The notes below the pieces were generated by a model. It saw only the letters and a list, made by a program, of their open reading frames with translations. It made no database searches and was not told the origin of the DNA. From assembly GCA_013215655.1 (NCBI GenBank), contig JABSOX010000020.1:1-64000 (forward strand): a stretch of 64,000 nucleotides of DNA, in the 5' to 3' direction. Shown here in pieces: positions 45,154-53,208 of the stretch. Positions within the stretch are counted from its first letter, which is position 1, and every line of letters starts with the position of its first letter. This DNA is from Colwellia sp. GTDB lineage: Bacteria; Pseudomonadota; Gammaproteobacteria; Enterobacterales; Alteromonadaceae. The position numbers and the translations under genes are program-made.

Positions 45154-46340
45154 TGAAACGTCTGGTTATTCTCGCTTTACTTTTTTTTGCAGCCGTTGCT
45201 ATAAGTCCTTTATTAGTCAATGAAAAAGGCTATATCCTTATTGCTATGGGCGACTTAACCATTGAGTCAACAGTAGTCACCGCAGGTATGATGTTAGTCG
45301 TGCTATTTATTACTTTAATAATACTTCTTAAAGTTTTACGTGGCAGTTTAAAATTTAGCTTAGGAACGTGGAATAAAATCGCTTTTGCTGGTAGACGACG
45401 AGGGGTAAAAGACTTTAATCGCGGTATTGCGGCTTACATTTTGGATGACTATGCACAAGCCGAGCATTTATTTGCTAAAAGTGCAGAACCTGCACAATGT
45501 GAACGCACCGCATATTTGTTAGCGGCGGCGGCCGCATCAAAACAATCTTTACGTTCAAATACCAATCACTATTTAACAATACTTGAAAACTACGATAATG
45601 CCGTTCAAGTTTCAGGTTTAGAGTCGGTATTGGTCACAATTAAACTACTTATTGCTCAAAAAGACGTTAAGAAGGCGCGAACATTAATTGATGAACACCA
45701 TAAACATATTGGTCACGATGCCCGTTTATTAAGTTTAGAAATTGATCTTTGTATCATTGAACAGCGATACGATACGGCGGTAGATTACTTAGTTTCCGCG
45801 AGAAAACAAAAATCACTGCTCAATACCACAATTAAAGAATGGGAAGCAGTAGTATTTTCGGCAGTATTTAACGAAAAAATTACCAAACAAGACAATACTG
45901 CACTCAGCGCCTATTGGAAAAGTCTGCCTCGTAAAATTAAACAACGTGAAGCAATAATTTTGGCTTACTGCCAGATATTAGCTAAGCATAATATTACTGA
46001 ACCATTGGATAAAATATTAGTACCTGCGATTAAAAAAGGTCAGGATACTGATTTCATCAAGAGCATACGAACACTGCCTTTATCATCTGCTGATACGTTA
46101 ATTTCTATCGTACAAAAACATCTGCATCATGATCAACTCAGTGCCCTATGGTTAAGTTATTTAGCTCATTTAGCCCGAGCCAGCAAACAATGGCCAATGG
46201 CCGAAAAAGCATTTAATAGTTTAGTACATTTGGATGGGCAACAATATGATGACATTGACCTAAATGCATTCGCCGATACGTTAGAGCAACAAGGTGAATT
46301 TCAAAAAGCGAATCAAGTATTAAGAAAAATAACGAACTGA
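45153..46340 (+). CDS. hemY: HemY N-terminal family membrane protein
   Basis: 395 residues. Two membrane helices occur near the N-terminus (LVILALLFFAAVAISPLLV; AGMMLVVLFITLIILL), then a TPR-like helical region in the cytoplasm or periplasm. The segment RRGVKDFNRGIAAYILDDYAQAEHLFAKSA is typical of HemY. It is not the protoporphyrinogen oxidase of Gram-positives. It ends the cyaY-hemCDXY group. Confidence 0.93.
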   Translation: MKRLVILALLFFAAVAISPLLVNEKGYILIAMGDLTIESTVVTAGMMLVVLFITLIILLKVLRGSLKFSLGTWNKIAFAGRRRGVKDFNRGIAAYILDDYAQAEHLFAKSAEPAQCERTAYLLAAAAASKQSLRSNTNHYLTILENYDNAVQVSGLESVLVTIKLLIAQKDVKKARTLIDEHHKHIGHDARLLSLEIDLCIIEQRYDTAVDYLVSARKQKSLLNTTIKEWEAVVFSAVFNEKITKQDNTALSAYWKSLPRKIKQREAIILAYCQILAKHNITEPLDKILVPAIKKGQDTDFIKSIRTLPLSSADTLISIVQKHLHHDQLSALWLSYLAHLARASKQWPMAEKAFNSLVHLDGQQYDDIDLNAFADTLEQQGEFQKANQVLRKITN

Positions 46341-46388
46341 TATTCAAAATATTAGTCGCTATGATTGCCTTATCACAGCGACTAAACT

Positions 46389-46413
46389 TATACCAATTCC
46401 ATTCAATACTGTA
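46389..46413. repeat. Fragment of a family A repeat end
   Basis: TTATACCAATTCCATTCAAT lies between hemY and the DUF4389 gene, which are convergent. Only one end is present. It adjoins the DUF4389 stop codon. Confidence 0.45.
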
Positions 46414-46734
46414 TTACAAAGGTTTTTGTTCAGAAATAACATCTGGGCTCGACATTGGCCAACTAGAAAAAGGGAATGGATAACGCTCTGAATTTATCGT
46501 CAAAAATTGGTTTATTTGATAAAGATAAGTATTTAAACTCTGGCCAAATTTAACCAAAGGACCGTTGGGTTTTTCGGTTAATAATAATGAAACAAACTGA
46601 AAAACAGCAATCAAAGTAATAGCCAAGCGCGCAAAACCAGCCAAAAATCCAAAAAACAACATCACTAAACCACGTTTCCATATACTAGTATTTTGCCAAG
46701 ATTTCTTTTTTTCATCAAAAACATCATTATTCAT
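46414..46734 (-). CDS. DUF4389 membrane protein
   Basis: 106 residues. One long hydrophobic stretch (~28-52, LVMLFFGFLAGFARLAITLIAVFQ) is preceded by a basic segment, and the C-terminus contains LNTYLYQINQFLTINSERYPFPFS, a feature of DUF4389 proteins. The family is found in Vibrio and Alteromonadales, and its function is unknown. Convergent with hemY. Confidence 0.8.
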   Translation of the reverse strand: MNNDVFDEKKKSWQNTSIWKRGLVMLFFGFLAGFARLAITLIAVFQFVSLLLTEKPNGPLVKFGQSLNTYLYQINQFLTINSERYPFPFSSWPMSSPDVISEQKPL

Positions 46735-46942
46735 GGTTAATTCCTTATTTTATAAAGATCTTACTACTGCAACATAGCTCCAACGTTGCAATTTCAGCGC
46801 CAGATAAATTAACATTATTTTTCATGGTGTTAATTATATTCAGACTTTGTTTTGATCGTTAAACTCGCTATTTTTTAGTGAAATAATAAGTTCTACTGAT
46901 ATCATGCCCTCTTGCTTTATCATTAAACGTTATTAAGCCAAA

Positions 46943-47185
46943 ATGAGATTAACAATGAAACGAGTTGTGTTATATACCATGAATAATTGCCCACATTGCC
47001 AAACAGCAAAACGTTACCTTGATCAACACCATATAACTTACCGCTTATGTAATGTGAAAACACCTGTTGGACAAAAAGAATTTAGGAAAACAGGTATGCG
47101 AGCGGTGCCGGTATTAAAAGTTGGTGACCAATTACTAAATGGTTTTTCAGTGAAACAGTTTAACAATTGTTATCATGATAAATAA
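46943..47185 (+). CDS. Glutaredoxin-like protein
   Basis: 80 residues. The thioredoxin fold has active site CPHC at ~13-16 after VVLYTMNNC, the cis-Pro in MRAVPVLKVG, and a glutathione-side GFSVKQF. It should reduce disulfides or glutathione-mixed thiols in the cytoplasm. ATG 46943 is used; the next ATG (46955) would remove four residues. A mini hairpin follows at 47193. Confidence 0.85.
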   Translation: MRLTMKRVVLYTMNNCPHCQTAKRYLDQHHITYRLCNVKTPVGQKEFRKTGMRAVPVLKVGDQLLNGFSVKQFNNCYHDK

Positions 47186-47192
47186 CAATACC

Positions 47193-47205
47193 GTTCATCC
47201 TGAAC
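47193..47205. repeat. Mini hairpin GTTCA-TCC-TGAAC
   Basis: A 13-base palindrome with a 3-base loop, within CCGTTCATCCTGAACAT, eight bases after the glutaredoxin stop codon. The same 17-base string is in the 51-bp array (28451, reversed) and near-identical at 52382. The version at 716, 814 and 863 is GTACA-TCC-TGTAC. Confidence 0.7.
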
Positions 47206-47261
47206 ATATATATTCAGGACAAACGAGAGTTACAATACCACGGAGTAGGAGATTGTATTAA

Positions 47262-47885
47262 TCAGCCTTTTTGATGAGATATAGTACGTTTATCTTGATA
47301 CAGCTTCCGCTCAACCCAAAAATCGATACTGATATAACGTCCACCACCCATAAATAATAAAGCGAGTAACATAATGAAATAAGTTACTGAAAATTCAATA
47401 CCATTATTTAGCATGACAAGACTGCCGCTTGAAGTGAGGTAATCATAATTGGCGTTTTCTTGAAGTACTTCTTTTGCAAAAGCCAGTTTATTTGAAGCAT
47501 CAATCACTCTTTCATTAGCAAATGGCGCACTGGGGTCAGTTATTGCTTGCCAGCCATTATCCCAATGTACTGATGATGCAGCCACCACCATAGTGATCAT
47601 TAAAGGAATAGAAAACCAGCGCACGGCAATGCCAAGCAACAATGCTACGGCACCAATCACTTCAACAGCAGTAGCTAAAAAGGCTAAAACTAGCGGAAAA
47701 GGCAAACCTAAACCCCACTCAGAATTACCAAACCATTCCACAATATTTTCAAAACCCGCAACTTTATTAGTACCTGCCATCCAAAAAACGGGCACTAAAT
47801 ACAAACGAAGTAGTAAGGGAGCAAAAAAGTCTAATTTTTTCGTTTGATTTAACCAAGAATGTAATTTTATTAATAACGATTTCAA
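47262..47885 (-). CDS. DoxX family membrane protein
   Basis: 207 residues with four membrane helices (residues ~20-38, ~62-84, ~88-106, ~160-180). DoxX-type motifs are LLRLYLVPVFWMAGTNKVAGFE and AVALLLGIAVRW. Members are quinone-linked or oxidative-stress membrane proteins, often near ECF sigma factors. It is divergent from the sigma gene, so it may be one of its targets. Confidence 0.87.
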   Translation of the reverse strand: MKSLLIKLHSWLNQTKKLDFFAPLLLRLYLVPVFWMAGTNKVAGFENIVEWFGNSEWGLGLPFPLVLAFLATAVEVIGAVALLLGIAVRWFSIPLMITMVVAASSVHWDNGWQAITDPSAPFANERVIDASNKLAFAKEVLQENANYDYLTSSGSLVMLNNGIEFSVTYFIMLLALLFMGGGRYISIDFWVERKLYQDKRTISHQKG

Positions 47886-47992
47886 AAGACTTTCCTATAT
47901 TTAATTTGATTAAAAATAACGTGTACTCACCTACCGCTAATGTTATTTTATTAATACTTTGATGCTGCCCAGTTTAAAAGGTTACAACTTCA

Positions 47993-48592
47993 TTGGAAAA
48001 AATAAAATCTAATAGCATGTTAGCTCAAGACCAAGAAAATCACCTTATTGATAAATTGCTAGTAAACGATAACAAAGCATTTGACCGGCTGGTGCGTAAT
48101 TACAGTTCAAAAATGTATGCGGTTGCACGAAGTTTTTTACATAACGATGACGATGCTCAAGAATGCTTGCAAAAAACATTCGTCCAAGTTTTCATTAAAA
48201 TACATACCTTTAGACGTGATGCAAGTTTAAGTACTTGGCTACATCGTATTACTGTCAACTGTGCATTAATGATCTTAAGAGCGCAGAAAAAACAGCGAAC
48301 GATATCACTTGAAGATTTTTCTCAGCACTATAATGAATATGGTGAACGAACGACATTCTCTGATAATTCAGGAAATAATTTAGAGCAAATTTTTGAACGG
48401 CAAGAAACGAAAACAGTAATAAATGAAATGATTCGCACACTTCCGGAAAAATATTGTAACGTAATTCAATTAAGAGACATCCAAGAACTAAGCACCAAGG
48501 ATACCGCTGAAATTCTAGAGATATCTGAGGCATCGGTTAAAACTCAATTACATCGTGGACGTTTACTTTTAAAAGCTATATTAGAAATTTAA
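47993..48592 (+). CDS. ECF RNA polymerase sigma factor
   Basis: About 199 residues from TTG 47993; ATG 48017 is an alternative giving 191. Region 2 is FDRLVRNYSSKMYAVARSFL with DDAQECLQKTFVQVF and STWLHRITVNCALM; region 4 is LPEKYCNVIQLRDIQELSTKD with the helix-turn-helix ISEASVKTQLHRGRLLLKAI. It redirects RNA polymerase. Its regulator is the zinc anti-sigma gene 10 bases downstream. Confidence 0.93.
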   Translation: MEKIKSNSMLAQDQENHLIDKLLVNDNKAFDRLVRNYSSKMYAVARSFLHNDDDAQECLQKTFVQVFIKIHTFRRDASLSTWLHRITVNCALMILRAQKKQRTISLEDFSQHYNEYGERTTFSDNSGNNLEQIFERQETKTVINEMIRTLPEKYCNVIQLRDIQELSTKDTAEILEISEASVKTQLHRGRLLLKAILEI

Positions 48593-48602
48593 GGACACTA
48601 GA

Positions 48603-48884
48603 ATGTTAATGATAAAACGCCTGATGACCCAATATGTGCCAGGCATGTTAACGTGTAAAGACGTTGATAGTTTTTTATACGACTTTCATGAAGGCCAATT
48701 GAGTATTGCAGAAAATCTAAAGTTTAAGCTACACCTTAGTATGTGTCGAGAATGTAAAACGTATGTGCAAGGCTATAAAAATGCCATTCGAATTTCTAAA
48801 GAAGGTGTAAAAACAGCGGAACCCATTGAGAAAGTACCCGAAGAACTTGTACAAATAATATTAAAAAGCAGAATAAAAAAGTAG
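48603..48884 (+). CDS. Zinc-binding anti-sigma factor
   Basis: 93 residues, no membrane segment. The zinc anti-sigma motif HLSMCRECK provides His-x3-Cys-x2-Cys, with a further Cys in MLTCKDVDSFLYDFHEG. AAGGA lies seven bases before the start. It should hold the neighbouring sigma factor inactive until zinc or thiol stress, as in RsrA/ChrR-type proteins. Confidence 0.87.
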   Translation: MLMIKRLMTQYVPGMLTCKDVDSFLYDFHEGQLSIAENLKFKLHLSMCRECKTYVQGYKNAIRISKEGVKTAEPIEKVPEELVQIILKSRIKK

Positions 48885-48926
48885 TGCCTCTTTAAACTCT
48901 TTTGCTATAAACAGGATCAACCATAA

Positions 48927-49448
48927 ATGCGCAACAGCCAGTTAGAAATACTTGCACAAGCTCAACAATATCTAGAATCAGTTATCAAAGCTGATTATAT
49001 TGAAATACTTGCACCTAATTTTATGAGTTCTGCTGGTTCACATATTCGTCACATTATTGATCATTATTCAGCAATTATAACCGGTACAGAAAACGACTTG
49101 ATTGATTACGATGTAAGAACTCGAGGCAGTCAGATAGAAGAATATCCTGAAACAGCTATAGTGAAAATAAATAAAATATCAACTTGGATAAAGCAGCTCT
49201 CAGATGCTCAGCTGTATAAAACAGTCTGCTTATCTACTGAAGTATCCATTAACAGTAAAAATGTACAAAGGGTGCAAACATCAATCGCCAGAGAACTTGT
49301 TTTTGCAGGCAGTCATGCCGTTCATCATTTTGCTATGATCACACAAATTTCAATTGCTCAGCAAAAGCCTCTACCTGTTTTTTTTGGTCTTGCACCTGCA
49401 ACCGCTACTCATATTCGTCAGCAAAACCTTCAACAACACTTTCAATAA
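48927..49448 (+). CDS. DinB-like four-helix protein
   Basis: 173 residues. Two His pairs fit the metal site of the DinB/YfiT fold: SHIRHIIDH at ~38-46 and GSHAVHH at ~128-134. Some relatives are metal-dependent thiol transferases. It follows the sigma/anti-sigma pair by 42 bases on the same strand and may be controlled by them. The enzyme activity is unknown. Confidence 0.75.
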   Translation: MRNSQLEILAQAQQYLESVIKADYIEILAPNFMSSAGSHIRHIIDHYSAIITGTENDLIDYDVRTRGSQIEEYPETAIVKINKISTWIKQLSDAQLYKTVCLSTEVSINSKNVQRVQTSIARELVFAGSHAVHHFAMITQISIAQQKPLPVFFGLAPATATHIRQQNLQQHFQ

Positions 49449-49454
49449 AGCAAT

Positions 49455-51218
49455 TTATGGATAACTTAAATACGCGTCTTTCTCTTTACCTAAATACAAC
49501 TTTAGAAGCTTATCCGGAGCCTTGGGTAAATCGACACTAAGTAGTAATCCTGGCGTTTGGTTAAAATTAGTATCAATACCTATACAATGAAAAGTAGCGC
49601 CTAATTTATGATATTGCTTTAGTAAAATCGGAATGTCTTTACCATCATGTTCAATACCTGTAATCAAGGTTGATAATTGCTCTATTTCTAGATTTTCTGA
49701 TGCAATAAATTCCATAACTTCAGGATGAAGCTGCCCCTTAAAAGGGACTTTAGCCATAACATCAGTAACGTTAGAGACCATAATTTCATTTATTAAAGCG
49801 ACTGAACGTGGATCATAAAGCTTGCTTAACGATACCGTACCATACAAGGTTCTATAATGAGGGTTTTGACAAACAAAAGCACCGATGCCTTTCCACAACA
49901 GCAATAAGCCATGAAAACTATTCTGATGGGCAGCAATGATAAAAGAGCGCCCCATTTCTAAACAAGGTTGTTGTTGGTTTATAAAGTCGGGACGGAAATC
50001 AAACATTTGTGCTAAATAAAGTTGTGATAAGCCGCCGTTACTTAGCAATACATCCGTTTGACCAATCCGATAAGCTCCAATAATTTCTTCATTTTTATGG
50101 TCAAAAATAAATAAATGCATATAAGTTGCATCAAATTTATCAGTATCGCTTGCTTCACCGCTACCTTCATCAAGGGTACGAAACGTTATCTCCCGTAACC
50201 GCGCGATTTCTTGAACACACCCAGGGATTTGCTGTTGATAACCGTAATAAACAGCAAACGATTTAAAATCTATTAGGTGCTGTTTTTCTGGTAAAGCTGA
50301 TAGTTCATCTTTAATCGTTAGAGGCTCTGCGGCGACACTTATCTCCTGGAAATATTTTGGTTTTTCATCCTCAGGCCAAGATGAAAGATATGCTTGATCA
50401 TTTAAATAACACTGCACTCTTAAAAAATCATTCATTTGTTCCACACTTTTATATTCTTTCAATTGCTTAATATCTATGATGTTATTTGCAGCTAAACCAA
50501 TAACGTGTTTATCTAACTTAAACATTTCATGTGCCAGCATGATCAAACGAAAGCGATAATAAATACGCCCTAATCGATGAAATAATCGGCTATTGGTACC
50601 AGAAAAAAATATCGGTAAGATAGGTGCTGATGTTTTTATTGCCAGTTGTACCGATAATCGATTCCACTGTCCGTCGCTAATTCGTTGTTTGTCTGCTTGA
50701 TAAAAAGATACCCGTCCGGCAGGAAATATAACCAATAAACCATCATTATTAAGGTGCTGAAAGCATTGCTTAATTGCCGAGGTATTTATGGGTGATTTAG
50801 GTTTTAATGGATTAGCAAAAATAAAATAGTCTTTTATTTCTTTAAATATTTGTAAACCAACATTTGCCATTATTTTAGTATCAGAGCGAAATGATGTCAG
50901 TAAATGAGCAATTATTACACCTTCAATCATGCCATATGGGTGGTTACAAACAACAATACAACGGCCCTCTTTTGGTAATTTAGCGATTACATCATCACTC
51001 CCTTCAACAACCACCCCTAATGCTGATAATGCTTTTTGAGTAAAATCCTGTTTGTCTAATCCTGCTAAATTGTTACTTAGATATAATTTTCGTAATTTAC
51101 GAATACCTAAAAGGCGATCAAGCAGAGGGCCAAAAATAGTTAACATCATACCCAACCCTGATTTTGACGCGAATGACGATATCCGTAAGTCAGAAGTGGG
51201 TTTATCCTGTTTATCCAT
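49455..51218 (-). CDS. Bifunctional acyltransferase, OlsF-like (ornithine lipid synthesis)
   Basis: 587 residues with two modules. The N-terminal LPLAT domain (~50-280) has VVCNHPYGMIEG and FPAGRVSF. The C-terminal GNAT acyltransferase domain (~320-520) has LREITFRTLDEGSGEASDTD and YRIGQTDVLLSNGG, as in OlsB. A fusion of OlsA- and OlsB-like parts with the OlsA part first is characteristic of OlsF in Serratia and Flavobacteria, which makes ornithine lipids from ornithine and acyl donors. Start at ATG 51218. The gene is convergent with the DinB-like gene. Confidence 0.82.
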   Translation of the reverse strand: MDKQDKPTSDLRISSFASKSGLGMMLTIFGPLLDRLLGIRKLRKLYLSNNLAGLDKQDFTQKALSALGVVVEGSDDVIAKLPKEGRCIVVCNHPYGMIEGVIIAHLLTSFRSDTKIMANVGLQIFKEIKDYFIFANPLKPKSPINTSAIKQCFQHLNNDGLLVIFPAGRVSFYQADKQRISDGQWNRLSVQLAIKTSAPILPIFFSGTNSRLFHRLGRIYYRFRLIMLAHEMFKLDKHVIGLAANNIIDIKQLKEYKSVEQMNDFLRVQCYLNDQAYLSSWPEDEKPKYFQEISVAAEPLTIKDELSALPEKQHLIDFKSFAVYYGYQQQIPGCVQEIARLREITFRTLDEGSGEASDTDKFDATYMHLFIFDHKNEEIIGAYRIGQTDVLLSNGGLSQLYLAQMFDFRPDFINQQQPCLEMGRSFIIAAHQNSFHGLLLLWKGIGAFVCQNPHYRTLYGTVSLSKLYDPRSVALINEIMVSNVTDVMAKVPFKGQLHPEVMEFIASENLEIEQLSTLITGIEHDGKDIPILLKQYHKLGATFHCIGIDTNFNQTPGLLLSVDLPKAPDKLLKLYLGKEKDAYLSYP

Positions 51219-51250
51219 AAGATTTAAATTACTTTGTAATGTTCGAAAGA

Positions 51251-51553
51251 TTAACGATGGGATGAATAACCAAAGAATAACACTACTATTATTTCTTTAA
51301 AACTTGCGTTAACTAACCAATAACGCCAGCTTTTATTTACCGTGTTATTTTTGTTTATTCTTGATTTTAGATGAGATTTTTTCTCATTACGATATTTTTC
51401 ATTTGCTAAGTTATTTTTATAGCGTTGTTCATCAGCCATATTGGCACGGCTGGAAAAATTAAGTCGAGCCTCTGCACTTATATTCGACAATAAACTACCA
51501 CTATAAGCAGTTTTAGCTGTAATTTTACCTCTAGGTCTAGGAGTACTACACAT
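51251..51553 (-). CDS. Hypothetical basic protein
   Basis: About 100 residues from ATG 51553; GAGAG six bases before it favours this start over the ATG at 51559. The protein is rich in Arg, Lys, Asn and Ser, with no clear domain: MADEQRYKNNLANEKYRNEKK in the middle and a weakly hydrophobic C-terminus. It lies 32 bases upstream of the OlsF-like gene on the same strand. I do not recognise it. Confidence 0.45.
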   Translation of the reverse strand: MCSTPRPRGKITAKTAYSGSLLSNISAEARLNFSSRANMADEQRYKNNLANEKYRNEKKSHLKSRINKNNTVNKSWRYWLVNASFKEIIVVLFFGYSSHR

Positions 51554-51645
51554 AATCATCTCTCAACTAAGCTTTCAAAACTAAAAATTTATGTGAAATT
51601 AATAATATTTAGATGATGGCAAATGAAAAAGGTTACAAAAAAGTG

Positions 51646-51810
51646 TTATGTCATTTTCATTAAGTTTGTGATCTTGTTGTACGTAGGAAAAATAAATCGG
51701 GGCAAGGCGCTCGATTGAGCAATAGCTGGCTATTGGGATTGGGGGCAACGCCGCCGTGGCGTATTTTAACTAGATCAAGTGAGCAATAATTTAATAAAAT
51801 TGGCATTAAT
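51646..51810. repeat. Diverged family A/B-type repeat
   Basis: The ends resemble family A (TCATTTTCATTAAGT on the left; reversed right end GCCAATTTTATTAAAT). The interior at 51703-51752 is the shared core (CAAGGCGCTCGATTGAGCAA, then AATAGCTGGCTATT). It is more diverged than other copies. It fills most of the gap between two small genes. Confidence 0.65.
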
Positions 51811-51814
51811 GCTA

Positions 51815-51979
51815 TTATTTATGAATGCTCACTGGGGTGTTTTCTGGCTTAAGTGACGTTTCTTCTTTTTTTGACAACTTATGATAAGTCATCGAAGCCA
51901 TTTTATGTCCTGCAACACAGCAGTTAAAGCCGATGGTACAAAAAACACAAGGAAGTAATTTATACTCTAGTCTTTTCAT
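51815..51979 (-). CDS. Small cysteine-rich protein
   Basis: 54 residues, too short for ordinary gene calls. GGAG lies nine bases before the ATG. The N-terminal half reads YKLLPCVFCTIGFNCCVAGHK: four Cys in a short hydrophobic stretch, followed by a Lys/Glu-rich tail. It could be membrane-associated or metal binding. I do not recognise it. The start and frame look genuine from the ribosome site alone. Confidence 0.5.
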   Translation of the reverse strand: MKRLEYKLLPCVFCTIGFNCCVAGHKMASMTYHKLSKKEETSLKPENTPVSIHK

Positions 51980-52050
51980 GATTGCACTCCACTATATTTC
52001 TTAAAAGAATAGATCGCTTTTTTCATAAAAAATTCAGCTAATATAATGAT

Positions 52051-52103
52051 AAAAATAAAAGCCTTATCTAATAACAACATTTATGCGGCTATTAAATAAG
52101 GCT
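52051..52103 (-). terminator. Hairpin spanning the end of arfA, with the stop codon in its loop
   Basis: AGCCTTATTTAAT (minus strand, from inside the last codons, 52103-52091) pairs with ATTAGATAAGGCT (52073-52060), then TTTTATTTTT follows. The stop codon (52081-52083) lies in the loop, so cutting or stopping in the stem would give an mRNA with no stop codon. Confidence 0.82.
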
Positions 52104-52296
52104 CTTGTCCTTTATGCTGATATTTTTCTTTGCGTTGATAGGCACCTTTACCTTTTTTAGCTTGTACTATTTGTTGTTTATACACTTTAGAAGTAACTAA
52201 CGCAGCGAGAAAATTATCTTTAATAACTCCTCTACCTAAATCCACCGCAACTCTTGTTATCGTCGTTTGTTTATTTTTCTTTTTGAGCTTACCCAT
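52081..52296 (-). CDS. arfA: Alternative ribosome-rescue factor ArfA
   Basis: 71 residues. It carries the ArfA pattern: LGRGVIKDNFLAALVTSKVY, then KKGKGAYQRKEKYQHKG. ArfA recruits release factor RF2 to ribosomes stalled on mRNAs without stop codons, when the tmRNA system fails. In E. coli an mRNA hairpin removes the stop codon so that full-length protein appears only when tmRNA is limiting; a matching hairpin is present here. Located in the neighbourhood of fre and ubiD. The N-terminal extension of about 18 residues is basic (KLKKKNKQTTITR). Confidence 0.9.
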   Translation of the reverse strand: MGKLKKKNKQTTITRVAVDLGRGVIKDNFLAALVTSKVYKQQIVQAKKGKGAYQRKEKYQHKGQEPYLIAA

Positions 52297-52381
52297 AATA
52301 CCGTCCTCAATTTAATGAGCGACTATTATAAGCAATAAACGAAAATAAAACATCACCACGCTATGACATCCATATCAAATC

Positions 52382-52394
52382 GTTCATCCTGAAC
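52382..52394. repeat. Mini hairpin GTTCA-TCC-TGAAC
   Basis: Same palindrome as at 47193, followed by CATAAAAAGCC. It lies between arfA and fre, next to the fre terminator. Confidence 0.65.
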
Positions 52395-52396
52395 AT

Positions 52397-52430
52397 AAAA
52401 AGCCGATTAAACATCGTTTAATCGGCTTTA
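52397..52430 (-). terminator. Rho-independent terminator after fre
   Basis: AAAGCCGATTAAAC and GTTTAATCGGCTTT form a perfect stem with a three-base loop, followed by TTTAT on the minus strand. Confidence 0.9.
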
Positions 52431-52448
52431 GAATATAATTAAAGGTTA

Positions 52449-53144
52449 TTAAATATAGGCGAAAGCATCTGCATACATATGTTCAATCAATGCGCCACGT
52501 TCAAGGAAATCTTTACGAACAGCACCCACCATATCGAAACGTCCTGCCAAATAAATATCATAATCAGCTAGATTATTTATATCATTCATTACCACCTTAT
52601 GAACCATACCAACCTTTCCTTGCCAATGGTCATGAGGTGTTTCAACCACCGCGTGAAAAGTACTGTTGGCAATTGATGATATTGTTTGCACTGTTTGCTC
52701 AAGTTCATAACAGGCACTGGGATCACGTAAGCCCCAGTAAACAACAACTTGACGAGTTGTTTTCTGCTTAGCTAAATATTCAAACATTGATTTGATATAT
52801 GAAAAACCCGTGCCTCCAGCTAGCAATAACAACGGTCGTTCACTCTCCGTACGTAACTGAGCGTCTCCCATCGGTATTTCAATAGTTACTGTCGATGTTG
52901 CTTTTATATGATCAATTACTTGCATGGGGTAACTATCAGCAGCAAAAGCACCTATTTGCAATTCAATAAATTCCGCACCGGGCTCACTAGCAATAGAAAA
53001 CGGACGTTTGTCATCTTCACTCATAACAAAATTTAAATACTGTCCGGGGATAAAATCGATTGGTTTACTCGGTTTTAATAAAACCTTATAAACAAACTCC
53101 GTTAATGACTCTAACGATTCTATCTGACAATTCACTACATTCAT
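52449..53144 (-). CDS. fre: NAD(P)H-flavin reductase
   Basis: 231 residues from ATG 53144 (MNVVNCQIESLESLTEFV). It reduces free flavins with NAD(P)H. The FAD/flavin-binding part has RPFSIASEP, and the NAD(P) site GGTGFSYIKSMFEYL, YWGLRDPSACYELE. Its position next to ubiD is conserved in gammaproteobacteria, where it was called ubiB. Ribosome site is weak (AAGG, ten bases upstream). Confidence 0.93.
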   Translation of the reverse strand: MNVVNCQIESLESLTEFVYKVLLKPSKPIDFIPGQYLNFVMSEDDKRPFSIASEPGAEFIELQIGAFAADSYPMQVIDHIKATSTVTIEIPMGDAQLRTESERPLLLLAGGTGFSYIKSMFEYLAKQKTTRQVVVYWGLRDPSACYELEQTVQTISSIANSTFHAVVETPHDHWQGKVGMVHKVVMNDINNLADYDIYLAGRFDMVGAVRKDFLERGALIEHMYADAFAYI

Positions 53145-53208
53145 TTTTCTATAACCTTTATACAACAAACATCAATATTCTATATGTTCACTATTTTACA
53201 TCAACGGG

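Noticed and set aside
46735-46942. A 26-residue minus-strand frame upstream of DUF4389
   Set aside because: Too short, with no family features.
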